Shown: in pieces, positions 39,676 through 51,019 of the stretch
Layout: each line of letters opens with the position of its first letter
Position numbering within the stretch: position 1 is the stretch's first letter
Origin: Zerene cesonia
Lineage: Eukaryota; Arthropoda; Insecta; Lepidoptera; Pieridae
NCBI RefSeq assembly: GCF_012273895.1
Contig: NC_052118.1
Coordinates: 4,861,164 to 4,925,163 of the forward strand
Direction of reading: 5' to 3'
DNA length: 64,000 nt
Position numbers and translations under genes: made by a program
The notes under the pieces: model-generated
What the model was told of the DNA's origin: nothing
The model's database searches: none
The model's input: the letters and a program-made list of their open reading frames with translations, nothing else

Positions 39676-39780
39676 TAGTATCCGACGCAAAAAGAGGGGT
39701 TTTATAAATTTTACGTGTCTGTCTGTGGCATCTTAACTCCCGAACGGATGCAGTGATTTTAATTTAGCTTTTTTCTTACA
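39676..39780 (+). repeat. Dispersed repeat fragment (CCGACGCAAAAAGAGGGG type)
   Basis: ATCCGACGCAAAAAGAGGGG, TTTTATAAATTTTACGTGTC, TGTCTGTGGCATC, and AACTCCCGAACGGATGCAG with a trailing T-run match a widespread lepidopteran repeat phrase. Confidence 0.6.
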
Positions 39781-42700
39781 TTTTTTAAATTAAAGATTAA
39801 AAAGTTTTTATTTCATTTACAGCACTCGAAAAATTATTTCATAAAGGATATTTTTAAAACTCACAAATGATAACGTCTATAAACTTTATTAGGGCAATGT
39901 GCATAACATGTAATAAATTCATATCATATATGTAATATAAATCAATGAAATATACATAGAATATGAATGACCTAAATTCAAGCGAAAGTCTCTAAGTAAA
40001 TTTAAAAGTAGATCTTGTATAGAGGTAAAATAAAATTCATTGAGGCATTGGCTAATATGTGCTCTATACGACTTGCATTTATCAGGCTTTACTTCGAAGC
40101 TCCAAGGATAATACCGTCAGCGGGCTTCTAGTCACTCGTATTACATTATTATAGTGCATGAAAAAGCAACGGTCTCTTATGTTTTATGTTTATTTGACAT
40201 CTACTCAATATAATATGACACTATCGTCTTCTTGGCAATGGCAGGGGCCTAAATGTTAGGTATGGAAAAGTCCTACATACGAACTCCACAGGCACTTACA
40301 AAAAGACTCAGTCTCGTGCGACTCTCACATTTAAACGCACAAACCCAGTTTTCGAACCCACTTTTAAGATTTTTTTTTTTTTGTATTTTGACGCACCACG
40401 AATTACCATTATTTGTTTAAATTATAATAGAATAACGAGTCAACCTAAGAATAATTGCATATTTCAATGCATTACACTTCATAATATTTTTATATATTGT
40501 TAATATACGACATTATCTAAAAAAAAAAGTGTTTAATATGAATATAATAAGTTAGATCGATTTAAATTTTTGTTGGGTACTTCTGTAGCATGAAAACTTC
40601 ATAAAAATTCTTCTCCTAATATTAGTGTCACAGTACTGGAAAACAAATTCGACCGGTTGTGTTATTGTTTTCAAATTAAGAAAGCAATAAAAAAGCAAAA
40701 GTACAACAGATCAAGTGAAAAGATTATAGTCTAGTAGGTAAAAAAAACAAGTCCTGGTTCTCATGAAACAAAAGAAAACCTTGGACTAGAATAATATTTC
40801 TTTCCCTCTTTAAGGTGAAAATAGTAAGTGCATGGTTGAATATCTATAAAAGTTCACATTGATCATGCACGGATGACCGCCCAGAGTGCTCAGCTATCTC
40901 CCACCCTGAGGTAGGAATTATATTTTGCGAAGGTTTATTTTAACGCTTGTAATTTATGACAAATTTTATTTTTTAAAAGAAAATCAAATCCGAGAACACA
41001 ACAATGTAAAAATTTAAGAAACGATGCAATTAGTAATTAGAAAAACTATTCACATTTCATATGAAGTCTTAGCCCTAATCGTCATCATGAGAAATTTTGT
41101 TTAAGATGTGCATTTAAAGTATATCGCGTTCAGGTTGCATCCGACGTTAATTGAGCTTGGGTTTACGAAATTATGGTCGAAAGAATTTTCTATCCCGGTT
41201 AATGAGTACGGTACAAAAACTTGGTGTGGTTTTCTGTTGCAAACTACGTGAATATTTTGCGTAGTTGAATTCTGCACTCGGGACTAAGTACGCGATTAAT
41301 GTGTGTCGTCCACATGTAAATCTCTGCAAGAGAAACAAATAAATGTTTTGCAAAATGTTTTCTCCCAACGGCACAACACCTGATAAATGATTGCTACGGG
41401 CGTTTTATGAAAATGTGTAGCGATAAAATGCTACGGCATTCGGTAATATAATAATTATTGCTTTATAAAATTCAGTGGATGAATAAATCAACGTAATTAT
41501 TATGTGTAAAATGCTACTCGAAAAGCTGATTTAACTTGCACATTTTAATGGAACACTAATATCTGTAGGTAAGTACGTATCTACAGAATAGATTGGAAAA
41601 GATTTCTTGAAAACTTGAAAAATTTCTTTTGAATAAATACAATACTGTGTCATGAAAACTGAAACCATTTTGTTATGTCGCTGTAGGATAATAGTGAAAA
41701 TAAAATATTTAACATATTGTTATTTTAGCTAAACCTTGAGGCCATGCCCATTACAAAAGTCTGGAGCATTTTATTGTGAGGCTTACAATTTTTGGATGTT
41801 CACCTGTATAACCTTTAATTCTAACATTAAGTATGACTCTGTACCTACCTTTGTAAAGAAATTGCTTCACTTTAACGAGAAACACGTTTTTCGAGCTAAT
41901 ACCTAATTATGCTAATTCATGGCCAAAGCTCGAGCACAAAAGCGTAATAATGTTTAAACTGAAAAGATTTCGCCTTATTTGAACACAGTAGTCCTATTAA
42001 TATTTTAATTATAATTTCATTCAAACATTACAAAATAACTTATACTCGAATTCTTTATTTAAATTGTTACTAAGTTCTTTTATCCCCCTGGCTTTTCAAA
42101 TAATATTTGAAAAAGAGCAATCTTTTAGGAAAGATGAAGATCGTAGGCCATGTTTAATTGTCGTAACTCACGAAGAAAAGGGCCGAAATATAAATTTGAG
42201 TAACATTTTAAGAGAATGAGTAGCGACAATCGCAAAAGGCAACGAAAGGGCGGACACATCGTATAAGTCACTGTCACGACCCGCTTTTGCGCAATTTTTT
42301 TGTAATTTTCGGCATTTGTAGCTGATACAACAATTACACATTATGAATGTAGAAAGCGGAGAATTAATAATTTAACTTAGATGATAAAGCTACACTACAA
42401 ATGTAGAAACAGATGAATGAAAACAAAAATCACTCATACTAACACTTCAATAATATTAACATGTTAATGGACAAAATCTGAAGTATAAACTTCAAAACAT
42501 TGAATTTATATGAAAAGTTATAGCAAGAATAATGGTTGCCAATACCACAGATAACATAATACTGTAATAAATAACTAATAATCAATTTTGAAATCTAAAA
42601 TGTACAAGAAACTAAAAATTTATATCCAATAATACAATATTGTGAATGCAAGACAGTTGAATTACTCCCTTAAGCAACAAATACAGACGTGATTTTGCAT

Positions 42701-43844
42701 AATGCCGGTCACTCCATTCTGACGACTACGCAAACCACGCACAGGTGTAGGGTGACATTTGCTACTGTTTCCCTACATGAGAACAAACATTTCTACATTG
42801 TTCAAATGTTTATACGCAAAAATGAGAATAAGAATGAGAAAAGAGTGAATCTGATAAGACATCAAAATTATTTTATATACCAGAGAAGTACGAATAAAAA
42901 TTTACTCGAAGCTAGAGATATATGCTATTATTTATCTTGGGGATGAAGATGTGGATATCCTTTAGATAATTCTATAATACAATTGTTTTATATAAAAAAT
43001 GTTATTAGTATAAACCACCATAAACCACCGGTGTCTAACTACATAGTATTAGATATAGGCAACAAAACCTATTTTTACAACAAAAAAATTTCAATATTAC
43101 TATCATAAAATGCAGATACTTTATTGTAAAATTTTCTATTCTTTTTTTTACCCTTTCTATTATATGACAAGTGATCATAAAACTTACCTCAAAACGTAAG
43201 TGCATACATAAAATGTAAGAGTAATGTTATCAAAACACTAAGTAATTTTTGAAGACTTCATTTATCTAAACTATTTTTCCTAAAAGGGTTTTGTTATTAT
43301 TCTTACTTAATTAAATTAATGATAAAAAACTAATAAAATCGACATCAACTACATTAGTCTATATCAAGTGAATTAATTTTAATCAACTTATCATATCAGA
43401 TATTTGTAGAGTACCTACATAATTTCAAATTTATCTCATGGCACTTTTTATTATTAATACTTAAAAATATTGTATTATATATTGAATAGGACTAATAGTA
43501 AAAGAATAAAATTATACTACTATCAACTTCCGCACAATCAATATCACGCATATTCTTAAGTTTTCAGTGAAAAGACTATAATGACGTACATTACAATGGA
43601 GATTTTCATTTTACTAAATAATTAAATTGTGCTTTGTATAAATGAGCGCTCACGTTAAATATTTTGAGTATCTGTATTCATGTTCTACAAATAATAATTA
43701 TTTTTAGCAAAAAACTAAATCGCTTCCAAATTGTCAGATTAAGATCAAATTTAAAATGGAACACGACTGGAACTTTAATAAAAATATAATCCGTAAAAAT
43801 CAGTTAACCCAGTAAAAAATTATCATATATGTATAAAATAATTA

Positions 43845-43882
43845 GTTGAATTGATAACCTCCACTTCTTTTTGAAGCCGGAT
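43845..43882 (-). repeat. End fragment of the 37396-type repeat
   Basis: AACCTCCACTTCTTTTTGAA then GCCGGATG; short and decayed. Confidence 0.4.
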
Positions 43883-44244
43883 GAAATGCCGAGGATAATT
43901 GTATTATTTGCAGTATTCTCCTAGATAATATACACTTTTCCATTATCATGTATATTTGTTATGCGCAACACATACCTACATTATATTCATTCACATGATA
44001 AAAATTGAGAATAATTTATTACAGTACTTATTTCTTTGGATAAATTTGTATTATCATTATTTGTGTCCTTAGATCTATAAAATTTTAATTGATCTACCCA
44101 CTTACACAATAGGAAAGAAACAAAATTTTAAGCAATTATTAAAATATAAATGGGAAAATAACAGTGGAAATGAAATATCGAATATTTTAATTTACAATTC
44201 CAACAAAACAATAAAACCAACGCGCAAAAAGTTTAAAAGAAACG

Positions 44245-44600
44245 TCACGTACCGAAACTTTGAATCCCAACGGCACAAAACTTCTACGGATGAAGAACAG
44301 GTCATTACGAAAACATAATTCATAACATTTAATTATCCTTTCACTAAATATCACTTAACACTAATGAAGATTTATGAAACCGCGATGTGTATTCACAGAA
44401 CACGATAGATTCCGGAGGATTCCTGTGGATGGATTAGCGTGACTCGCTCAGCTGCGGGCCGTTGACTGATAGAGCCCAATATCAGCCTTCGTATTTCGCT
44501 CTCCGACCGCGCAGTCGCAACGTGAAGCCTTCATCTGTCTCAGAGCTCCATTAAGTCGGCACTATTCCAATACATCTAGTGCGTCGCCTCATACAATCCC
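44245..44600 (-). promoter_or_regulatory. CpG-rich island, candidate promoter or 5' non-coding exon
   Basis: Between about 44398 and 44560 the DNA is rich in CpG (CGACCGCGCAGTCGC). On the minus strand it has an Inr-like ATCAGTC near 44475 and a donor-like CG|GTACGTGAC near 44250. It could be a distal first exon or promoter of the LRR gene 12 kb downstream on that strand, or of an unseen gene. No coding sequence is recognised. Confidence 0.25.
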
Positions 44601-44741
44601 TTATTGTAGATGTGGAAAACCCTAAAATTCCAATGTCTATGAAGCTTAAAAGCATAAATATATATGTATATATGACAGTTATACCCATGCTAATTAATTC
44701 ATAAAATCTGTTTTATGAATTAGTTATACCTTATTATGAAG

Positions 44742-44946
44742 TACTAGCTGCGCCCCGCGGTTTCACCCGCGTAAGTCCGTATCCCGTAGGAATATCGGGA
44801 TAAAAAGTTGCCTATATGTTATTCCAGTTGTCCAGCTGTCTACGTACCAAATTTCATTGCAATCGGTTCAGTAGTTTTTGCGTGAATGAGTAACAAACAC
44901 ACACACATCCTTACAAACTTTCGCATTTATGATGTTAGTAGGATAC
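44742..44946 (+). repeat. Lepidopteran dispersed repeat, copy 2 of the 14746 type
   Basis: Full-length match to 14746-14956 with the same ends, starting TACTAGCTGCGCCCCGCGG and ending TTAGTAGGAT. Similarity to copy 1 is high enough to suggest recent spread. Confidence 0.75.
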
Positions 44947-47399
44947 CATAGAACCAATATTATTCGCAAATACTGACTTCCGCAACACCATAAAATAAAT
45001 ATAAATAAAAATGAATCGCCAAACGTAAAACTCGAGATCGGCTCGAACAATTCGCCTTTATTTAATGTTTTTTGTTAAGGCACAAGGTAGGTTCTTACGG
45101 AGTGAAAAAACGTATTACGTGTAAAGCCGGGGCAAACCACTAGTTAATAAAATACATTTCTATTTAAGGAACTACCTACGTCAACGTCAACGTAGAGATT
45201 GTTATTTTTATAGACGTGGTTAATAGGACTGTAGGTATGGATCTACCTACAGTCATTTTGTAGATACAAAATAGTGTTCATGAACGTTAATTTCTTTTAA
45301 TTTATTTACAAAAACTATTACCACTATATTAACTGACTGTATACTAAAAGAAACTGCTTTTCAGCCATCTTATATAGCTTATTTCTAAAACAGTTTCAAA
45401 TAACATGATCTTATTTATTTGCAGCATGAACATTGTACCCATAAAGTACACGGGTGTACAATTTAGTAAGAAGTAAGTAATTCACTGAGTTTGTTTGGAG
45501 TGTCGCGGGTGCTATTGCGTTATGGAGTACCAGTCGTTGACTTCAAAGAATTATGATGGAGCCAGAAATGTTCCACTCGGAAATATCTCGTATTTCTATC
45601 TAAATATAGACAAGCCTAAATGACTCAACCACAAATCTCAATGGCTCAAAATTTCTACGCCGGTTTTGTTTTTATAATTTTTACGTAAAATATTATCAAA
45701 ATATCTATTACATGATGTAGGTATTAGGTACTATTACTTAGGTATATATTAGGTACTATAAATATGGATATTGATATTCATACATTATACTGTGCACTTT
45801 AATTGGAAATAAAATCCTATCTTCTATTCTTAGAAGAAATTCGATTACTAGGGTGTATCATAGGATGTCACGAAAAGTAAAACGCGGGTTCGACTACTTC
45901 TGATTCTCGATAACACTTTTTAAATTTGTATGTAATATGTGAATTGTATATACAATACACAGCAATGACAATGATAAATTACATATTTATTATGCATACA
46001 AATTTTTATAACTCTCAAAATCCATTACGACACTAAAATACATCCAAGTAAATTATAATATAATATTATGCAATTTCATTTGCTTGAATGACACATAACA
46101 ATATTGTACCACGTGTTATTATGATCAAAAATCTAAACCCCTGAACTTTTCCTTTTTTTCTTTGGTCTGAGCTGAACCTTAATTATTTCAAATACAAAAA
46201 AAAATGTTGAGATCGGGTTTAATAGATAGATTGAATCAGAAAAAAGGGTGCTTTGATGTAAGAAATATAAAATAAGGCTACAATTTATAAAATATAGCCT
46301 AAATTATGGTTGAAACAAGGTCCTAAACATTAATATAGATGAATACGTAATAAGTAAATTCAAATATAAATGTAGAGTTTAATAATTACGTAAATTATAC
46401 TCTACTATCTACATTATATTTATGCTAAAATATTTATTGTATCATACATTCGTGTTTTTTTTTTAATTTCATTACAATACCACCCAAAATACACAGAAAT
46501 TATGAATTTAGACAAAGTCTATGTGAATTTACCTCGACCATATGAGTTATGACAGTTCTATCTTACTTTTAAGCGACGATCCCAAAATAACGGAAGGTGA
46601 TCGATAATTCGTATTTCGTAGTGTATGCCTTTTTTTTTCCATTTTAGTAGTTTTAATGCTGACGGGTTTATTATGAAATAAGCCCTTTTAAAATATGTAT
46701 GTAAAATGTATTATTTATATGCAACGTTGTAAAAATATTAATTCGTGTAGATTTAAATATTTTTTATGGTTCCTAAATACAATTTAAAAAAAATTATTAA
46801 CTAATTAATTTTACAACAGAAGTCGTGTTTCTGTTTCTTTTTAAAGGTAGTATATTTTTTGTTATCGAATGTTATGTAAACTCTTAGGTTTCTACTATAT
46901 TTAATAGGAAAGGGATGTACTACTGTGGAAGCACCCCAGTAGTAACGTGGTAGTAAAATTATAATAAGTAACTCATTGCATTCACAATGATTTGATTAGT
47001 CTTAACTACCTATTTTTGTAAGTAACTGAATCTACACCTACACAAATATAGAAGCACAAATTTTTGATTTTTTCTTTTAGTGGACAAATTCGAAAACTAC
47101 TACTTTCATCATAAGAATTTTTTACATTGGTTTGTATTTATTGGGGTCATGTCACGGATAGTAAAATATTGAATAATTATATATAATGTGTCTAATATCC
47201 ATCTCTGGCTATTAAAAATTATAAAATATTGGCATCGGAAGTATTTTCGCTCTAAAAGTCGTAAATAAATTATAAACAGCTTTTCGTTCGAAAATACGGA
47301 CTCATCAATGTCCTCAATCCTGCACACTGCAACTGTCAACTCACAAGTTACAAGTAACAACTATGAAGTGTCATTAATGTCAGGCGTCAGCTGTTGTAA
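44947..47399. other. Intergenic DNA before the deacetylase gene
   Basis: AT-rich with one short hairpin (45227-45254). The minus-strand frame 47360-47109 lacks an ATG and any motif. Confidence 0.5.
45227..45254. repeat. 11-bp perfect inverted repeat
   Basis: GACTGTAGGTA, then TGGATC, then TACCTACAGTC. A short hairpin in AT-rich DNA; no U-run or gene next to it suggests a terminator role. Confidence 0.6.
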
Positions 47400-47547
47400 T
47401 TGTGTTAATTGCCTTTGTTTTTTTTAAACATTTTATCAGTTTGGTGGTTAAAGAGCATTGAGATTTCAGTTCAACGACCAATTTATAACTAGTTAGAAGT
47501 ATCACAACGAAGTCTTTGAATTATAAGTGTTTGTACTCATTCAAAAA
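47400..47547 (+). promoter_or_regulatory. Probable core promoter and 5' UTR of the deacetylase gene
   Basis: No TATA box is evident. Inr-like TCAGT matches occur at about 47437 (TTATCAGTTT) and 47468 (TTTCAGTTC), upstream of ATG 47548. The 5' UTR would be about 80-110 nt. This is inferred from position and weak motifs only. Confidence 0.3.
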
Positions 47548-50500
47548 ATGAAGGCAAAAACTGGACTTACAAGGTTCCACAACTGTTACATTCTTCGTGA
47601 AAGTCAAATTATTAAAGAAGACCTACTTATACGAGAGGGAAAAATTGTGAGTCCAGAGGAAGTTTTTTATGTTGAGCAGGTAGAACCTGATGAAACTATC
47701 GACTGTGATAATTTGCTTATTGCTCCAGGATTTATTGATATACAAATTAATGGTAAGTTCATTTAATACTTTAAATACCCAACCTTATGATGTTTTTTCT
47801 ATTCTATACATTTTTTTAAATAGGTGGATGGGGAGTAGATTTTTCTTATGATTCTGAAAGTGTTAAGGAGGGAGTTAATAAAGTAGCAAAAGAATTACTA
47901 AGCCATGGAGTAACATCGTTCTGTCCAACTATGGTGACATCGGAAAAGGAAAAGTATTCAAAAATATTACCAAAAATTCAGAAAACCCAAGGAAGTAAAG
48001 ATGGTGCAACTGTTCTTGGTGTCCATCTAGAAGGCCCATTTATAAGTCTCGCAAAAAAAGGTGCACACTCGCCAGAACTCATTAAAAATCCAGAAAAGGT
48101 AATTTATTCTTAAATCCTTATTTGGTAATGACTTAAGTGTTTCATTTTATATAATATTATAGTGAATTAAAACACCTACATTTTAATTTCTGTAAGACTT
48201 TTTTAAATGTAATCCTCGGCAACTGAGCTGGTGGTTTGCCTGAGGAATGTTTACTATTAAGGAGTGAAAGATAAAAGAAGGATTGACAACAGAAATAAAG
48301 GAATTGACTAAGAAGTGTCAGAAAAAGGATATGGACCCCCACTCACCAAAAAAAAAAAGGAACAACTACTATTTTACACCGGTATTTTGTGGTAGTGGGG
48401 TACCTTACCCGGTTATGAGCTGCAAAATTTGTGCCGAAGCATGCTCAACTCCAACACTCAAAACTTGTTTAAGACTTGATTTTTTTTTACTAATAATGTT
48501 GGTAGTTTATGATCATATGATTTTTTTTTCATGAATTCAGCAGGCTAATTATTTTTGAGAGATGATAGAGGTAGTAAGGTTTGGTGTTCATAAGTTTTTG
48601 CCTGACAGATTTGACAGGTCAATTATTTTGCATGTGAAGTTATTTTAAGATATGTTGTTTTTTTACAATTTATGCAGAAACTCAAATGTTAGAAATAATA
48701 TAAATAAACAAAGAATCAACATAAAGATACCACTTATCATTGACCTAGTTTATAGAAAAGCAAACTTATAGATAAATATATTGTTATCTTGTTTATTAAA
48801 ATACTTCTTACATATGGCACACATTGCAACCACTATGTAAATTGGCAAAATAAAATAATTATACAATAGCTTTTTTTTTAAATATACTTAAGCAAGCTCA
48901 TTATCTATAACAATACCTGCCCACTAAGAGGTTCTCATTTTCCCAGGGTATTGATTCAATCCTTGAAGTATATGGAACATTGGACAATGTTGTAATTGTA
49001 ACCATTGCCCCAGAACTGCCTGGAGCATTGAAGGCTATAAAAAGTTTAACTGAAATGGGTATAAAAGTAGCCCTCGGTCATACAGAAGCAAGCCTAGCTC
49101 AAAGTGAAGAAGGTGTGAAGCATGGGGCAAACTTAATCACACATTTGTTTAATGCTATGCTGCCAGTAAGTAAAGAATGACTGCCTTAGACTGCCTTTCA
49201 GAATTAAGTTTTGACAGAAAATATTATATTGATATATTATAGGGAACTAGCTTAATCAGCTATTTAATGAAGAGCCTAACCTTTTTATTAAACAGTGCCA
49301 TTTGTTTAACAGTCCGAATAATATCCAGCTGTATTGTGCCGTATAAAGTTTAGTGAATTCTTAGGATGTACCTAATAATATTTGATAACTGGGAATAAAA
49401 ATGCTGCTTATATATATATTAACAAGGTTTCAAAATTTTCTTTACTATATGTACATACTACTTACTATTTATTTTTAGTTCCATCATCGTGACCCTGGCC
49501 TAGTTGGCTTGCTAGCATCATCCACAGAAAAGCAAGTATACTATGGAATAATATCTGATGGCATCCATACTCACCCCGCAGCACTAAGAATCGCGTGTCG
49601 AACCAATCCTGAAGGTAGAACCTACCCTTCACATATAATATGTATATCAAAATCAATACAAAATAATTTACATAGTGTTCCATCCTCTACGTTTTTGTAT
49701 AAAGTACTATAAGGTACTTTACATTGATTAGATTTGATTAGTAATTAAAGATTTTCTGCTCCTAAAATTCACCATGAAACTATTTTGTATCTATATTATT
49801 CTGTTTGTATCTGCTCTATAAAACTCGACATGTAACAAGGACTTTAAGTGCAACTCATGATATCTAGTATTTGCTTGTGTTTGTTTTTACGCGAGTATTA
49901 TACATTCAGAAATTAAAGTCTTTTTAACAGATTTTTAACGGGGCAGTCTCCCCATGATACACGATTTATTCATTATATATGAATAAATCGCGTTTAAAAT
50001 CCGATAAACAGTCATTAATTTTATTATGTTAAATTGTAGGGTTAGTACTAGTGAGCGACGCAGTAGCCGCCCAAGGATTACCAAATGGAACCTTCCGAAT
50101 CGGCCCTCAAACTGTTAGTGTAGAAAATGGTTGGGCTTATGTAGCCGGTACTAAGACCTTATGTGGCAGCACTATGGCATTGGACCAATGTATCAAAACC
50201 TTTAAAAAAGCTACGGGTGAGTTTATTCGTAATAGGTAACCTCTTCTTTTTACTGACTTTTAGTGATAGCTAATGAGGCTGTTTACAGTTAATTTTTATA
50301 GTATTGTTTATGTATTTACTCTCGGTCTCTTTGAAACAGTGGTTTATATAAATAAATCAATTTGCTCAATCACTTTTCACACGCACTACATAAACTAAAA
50401 AAAAAAACGTTAAGGTAGGTAAGGCTTTTTCCTAAAAGTTTGAAGATTAACACAATAACTCCGTTGATACCTCGAAGGAGATTTTTTTTGCATCAAAAAA

Positions 50501-50828
50501 CTTTAATTCACACCCAGACCTCTTTAGCCGTGTCATCCAAGTGCGAAGAGATCGTTCTAGCAATCTATACCTACTTGTCCTGGATATAACAGTCAACAGA
50601 ACCAGTAAGGTAATATTTACTAAATTGATTTCTTAATTTCTTTCAGACTGCTCTCTCGAATATTCATTAGAAGCTGCATCCTTACATCCCGCCAAAGCAT
50701 TAGGAATTGACGATAGTAAGGGAAAATTAAATTTCGGCTATGATGCAGACTTCGTATTTTTACATTCCAAAACATTGAAAGTTATGTCTACTTGGATTGC
50801 TGGAGAATGTGTTTATAAAGCTCCTTAA
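47548..50828 (+). CDS. AMDHD2: N-acetylglucosamine-6-phosphate deacetylase (AMDHD2/NagA family), 6 exons
   Basis: Exons are 47548-47752, 47824-48098, 48947-49165, 49479-49614, 50040-50216 and 50647-50828. All have GT..AG borders and the total is 1194 nt, 397 residues, close to the roughly 400-residue length usual for animal homologues. The enzyme hydrolyses GlcNAc-6-phosphate to glucosamine-6-phosphate and acetate in cytosolic amino-sugar salvage; in an insect this could recycle chitin- and glycan-derived GlcNAc. Visible family motifs: APGFIDIQING, HLEGPF (metal ligand E138), GHTEAS (H205), THLFNAM (H226), PFHHRDPGLVGLL, SDGIHTHP (H263), LVLVSDA (probable catalytic D285), AGTKTL and ASLHPAKALG near the C-terminus. 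The amidohydrolase fold is complete with no breaks. Start: ATG 47548 in context AAAAAATGA. Intron 2 holds an antisense retroposon and intron 4 a palindromic element. Confidence 0.96.
48211..48455 (-). mobile_element. Retroposon copy C, antisense in intron 2 of the deacetylase gene
   Basis: Read on the minus strand it follows copy A: GAGTTGAGCATGCTTCGGCA, TGGTGAGTGGGGGTCCATAT, the pyrimidine-rich centre, then ACCACCAGCTCAGTTGCCGA. It lies wholly within intron 48099-48946 and is degenerate. Confidence 0.78.
49866..50019 (+). mobile_element. Palindromic-element copy in intron 4 of the deacetylase gene
   Basis: Same outer end (CTTGTGTTTGTTTTTACGCG) and the same core TTTATTCATTATATATGAATAAATCGCG, with the centre lost: the GTCTCCCC motif is displaced and the arms shortened. 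It ends about 20 nt before the exon-5 acceptor at 50039. Confidence 0.78.
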
Positions 50829-51004
50829 TCTATGCATTTATTATATTGTTACCATTTTGTGATATAAGAATACTTGCACTAAGTGCATCATTTATTTTAC
50901 TTTATTATATTTTATTATACATTTTTAAAACAAGGGATTTTTATTTCTAAACCGTTTTCGAATTTTCTACTTATGTTATCATTACAAGAAAAGGTTATTT
51001 GAAA

Positions 51005-51010
51005 ATAAAA
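51005..51010 (+). terminator. Poly(A) signal AATAAA of the deacetylase gene
   Basis: AATAAA lies about 177 nt past the TAA at 50826-50828, giving a compact 3' UTR ending near 51025. Confidence 0.55.
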
Positions 51011-51019
51011 CCCTCATCG

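Larger units (their letters stand above)
32458..44244. other. Non-coding DNA upstream of the LRR gene, with repeats and CpG-richer islands
   Basis: GC-richer, apparently unique patches lie at about 33470-33620, 36960-37070 and 38925-39080 amid AT-rich DNA. They could be enhancers or 5' non-coding exons. The 121-codon frame at 34655-35020 has no motif and is overlapped by another frame on the opposite strand, so I do not call it. Confidence 0.45.

Noticed and set aside
47109..47360. 83-codon minus-strand frame facing away from the deacetylase gene
   Set aside because: Begins with TTG rather than ATG, no motif; a head-to-head gene cannot be supported.
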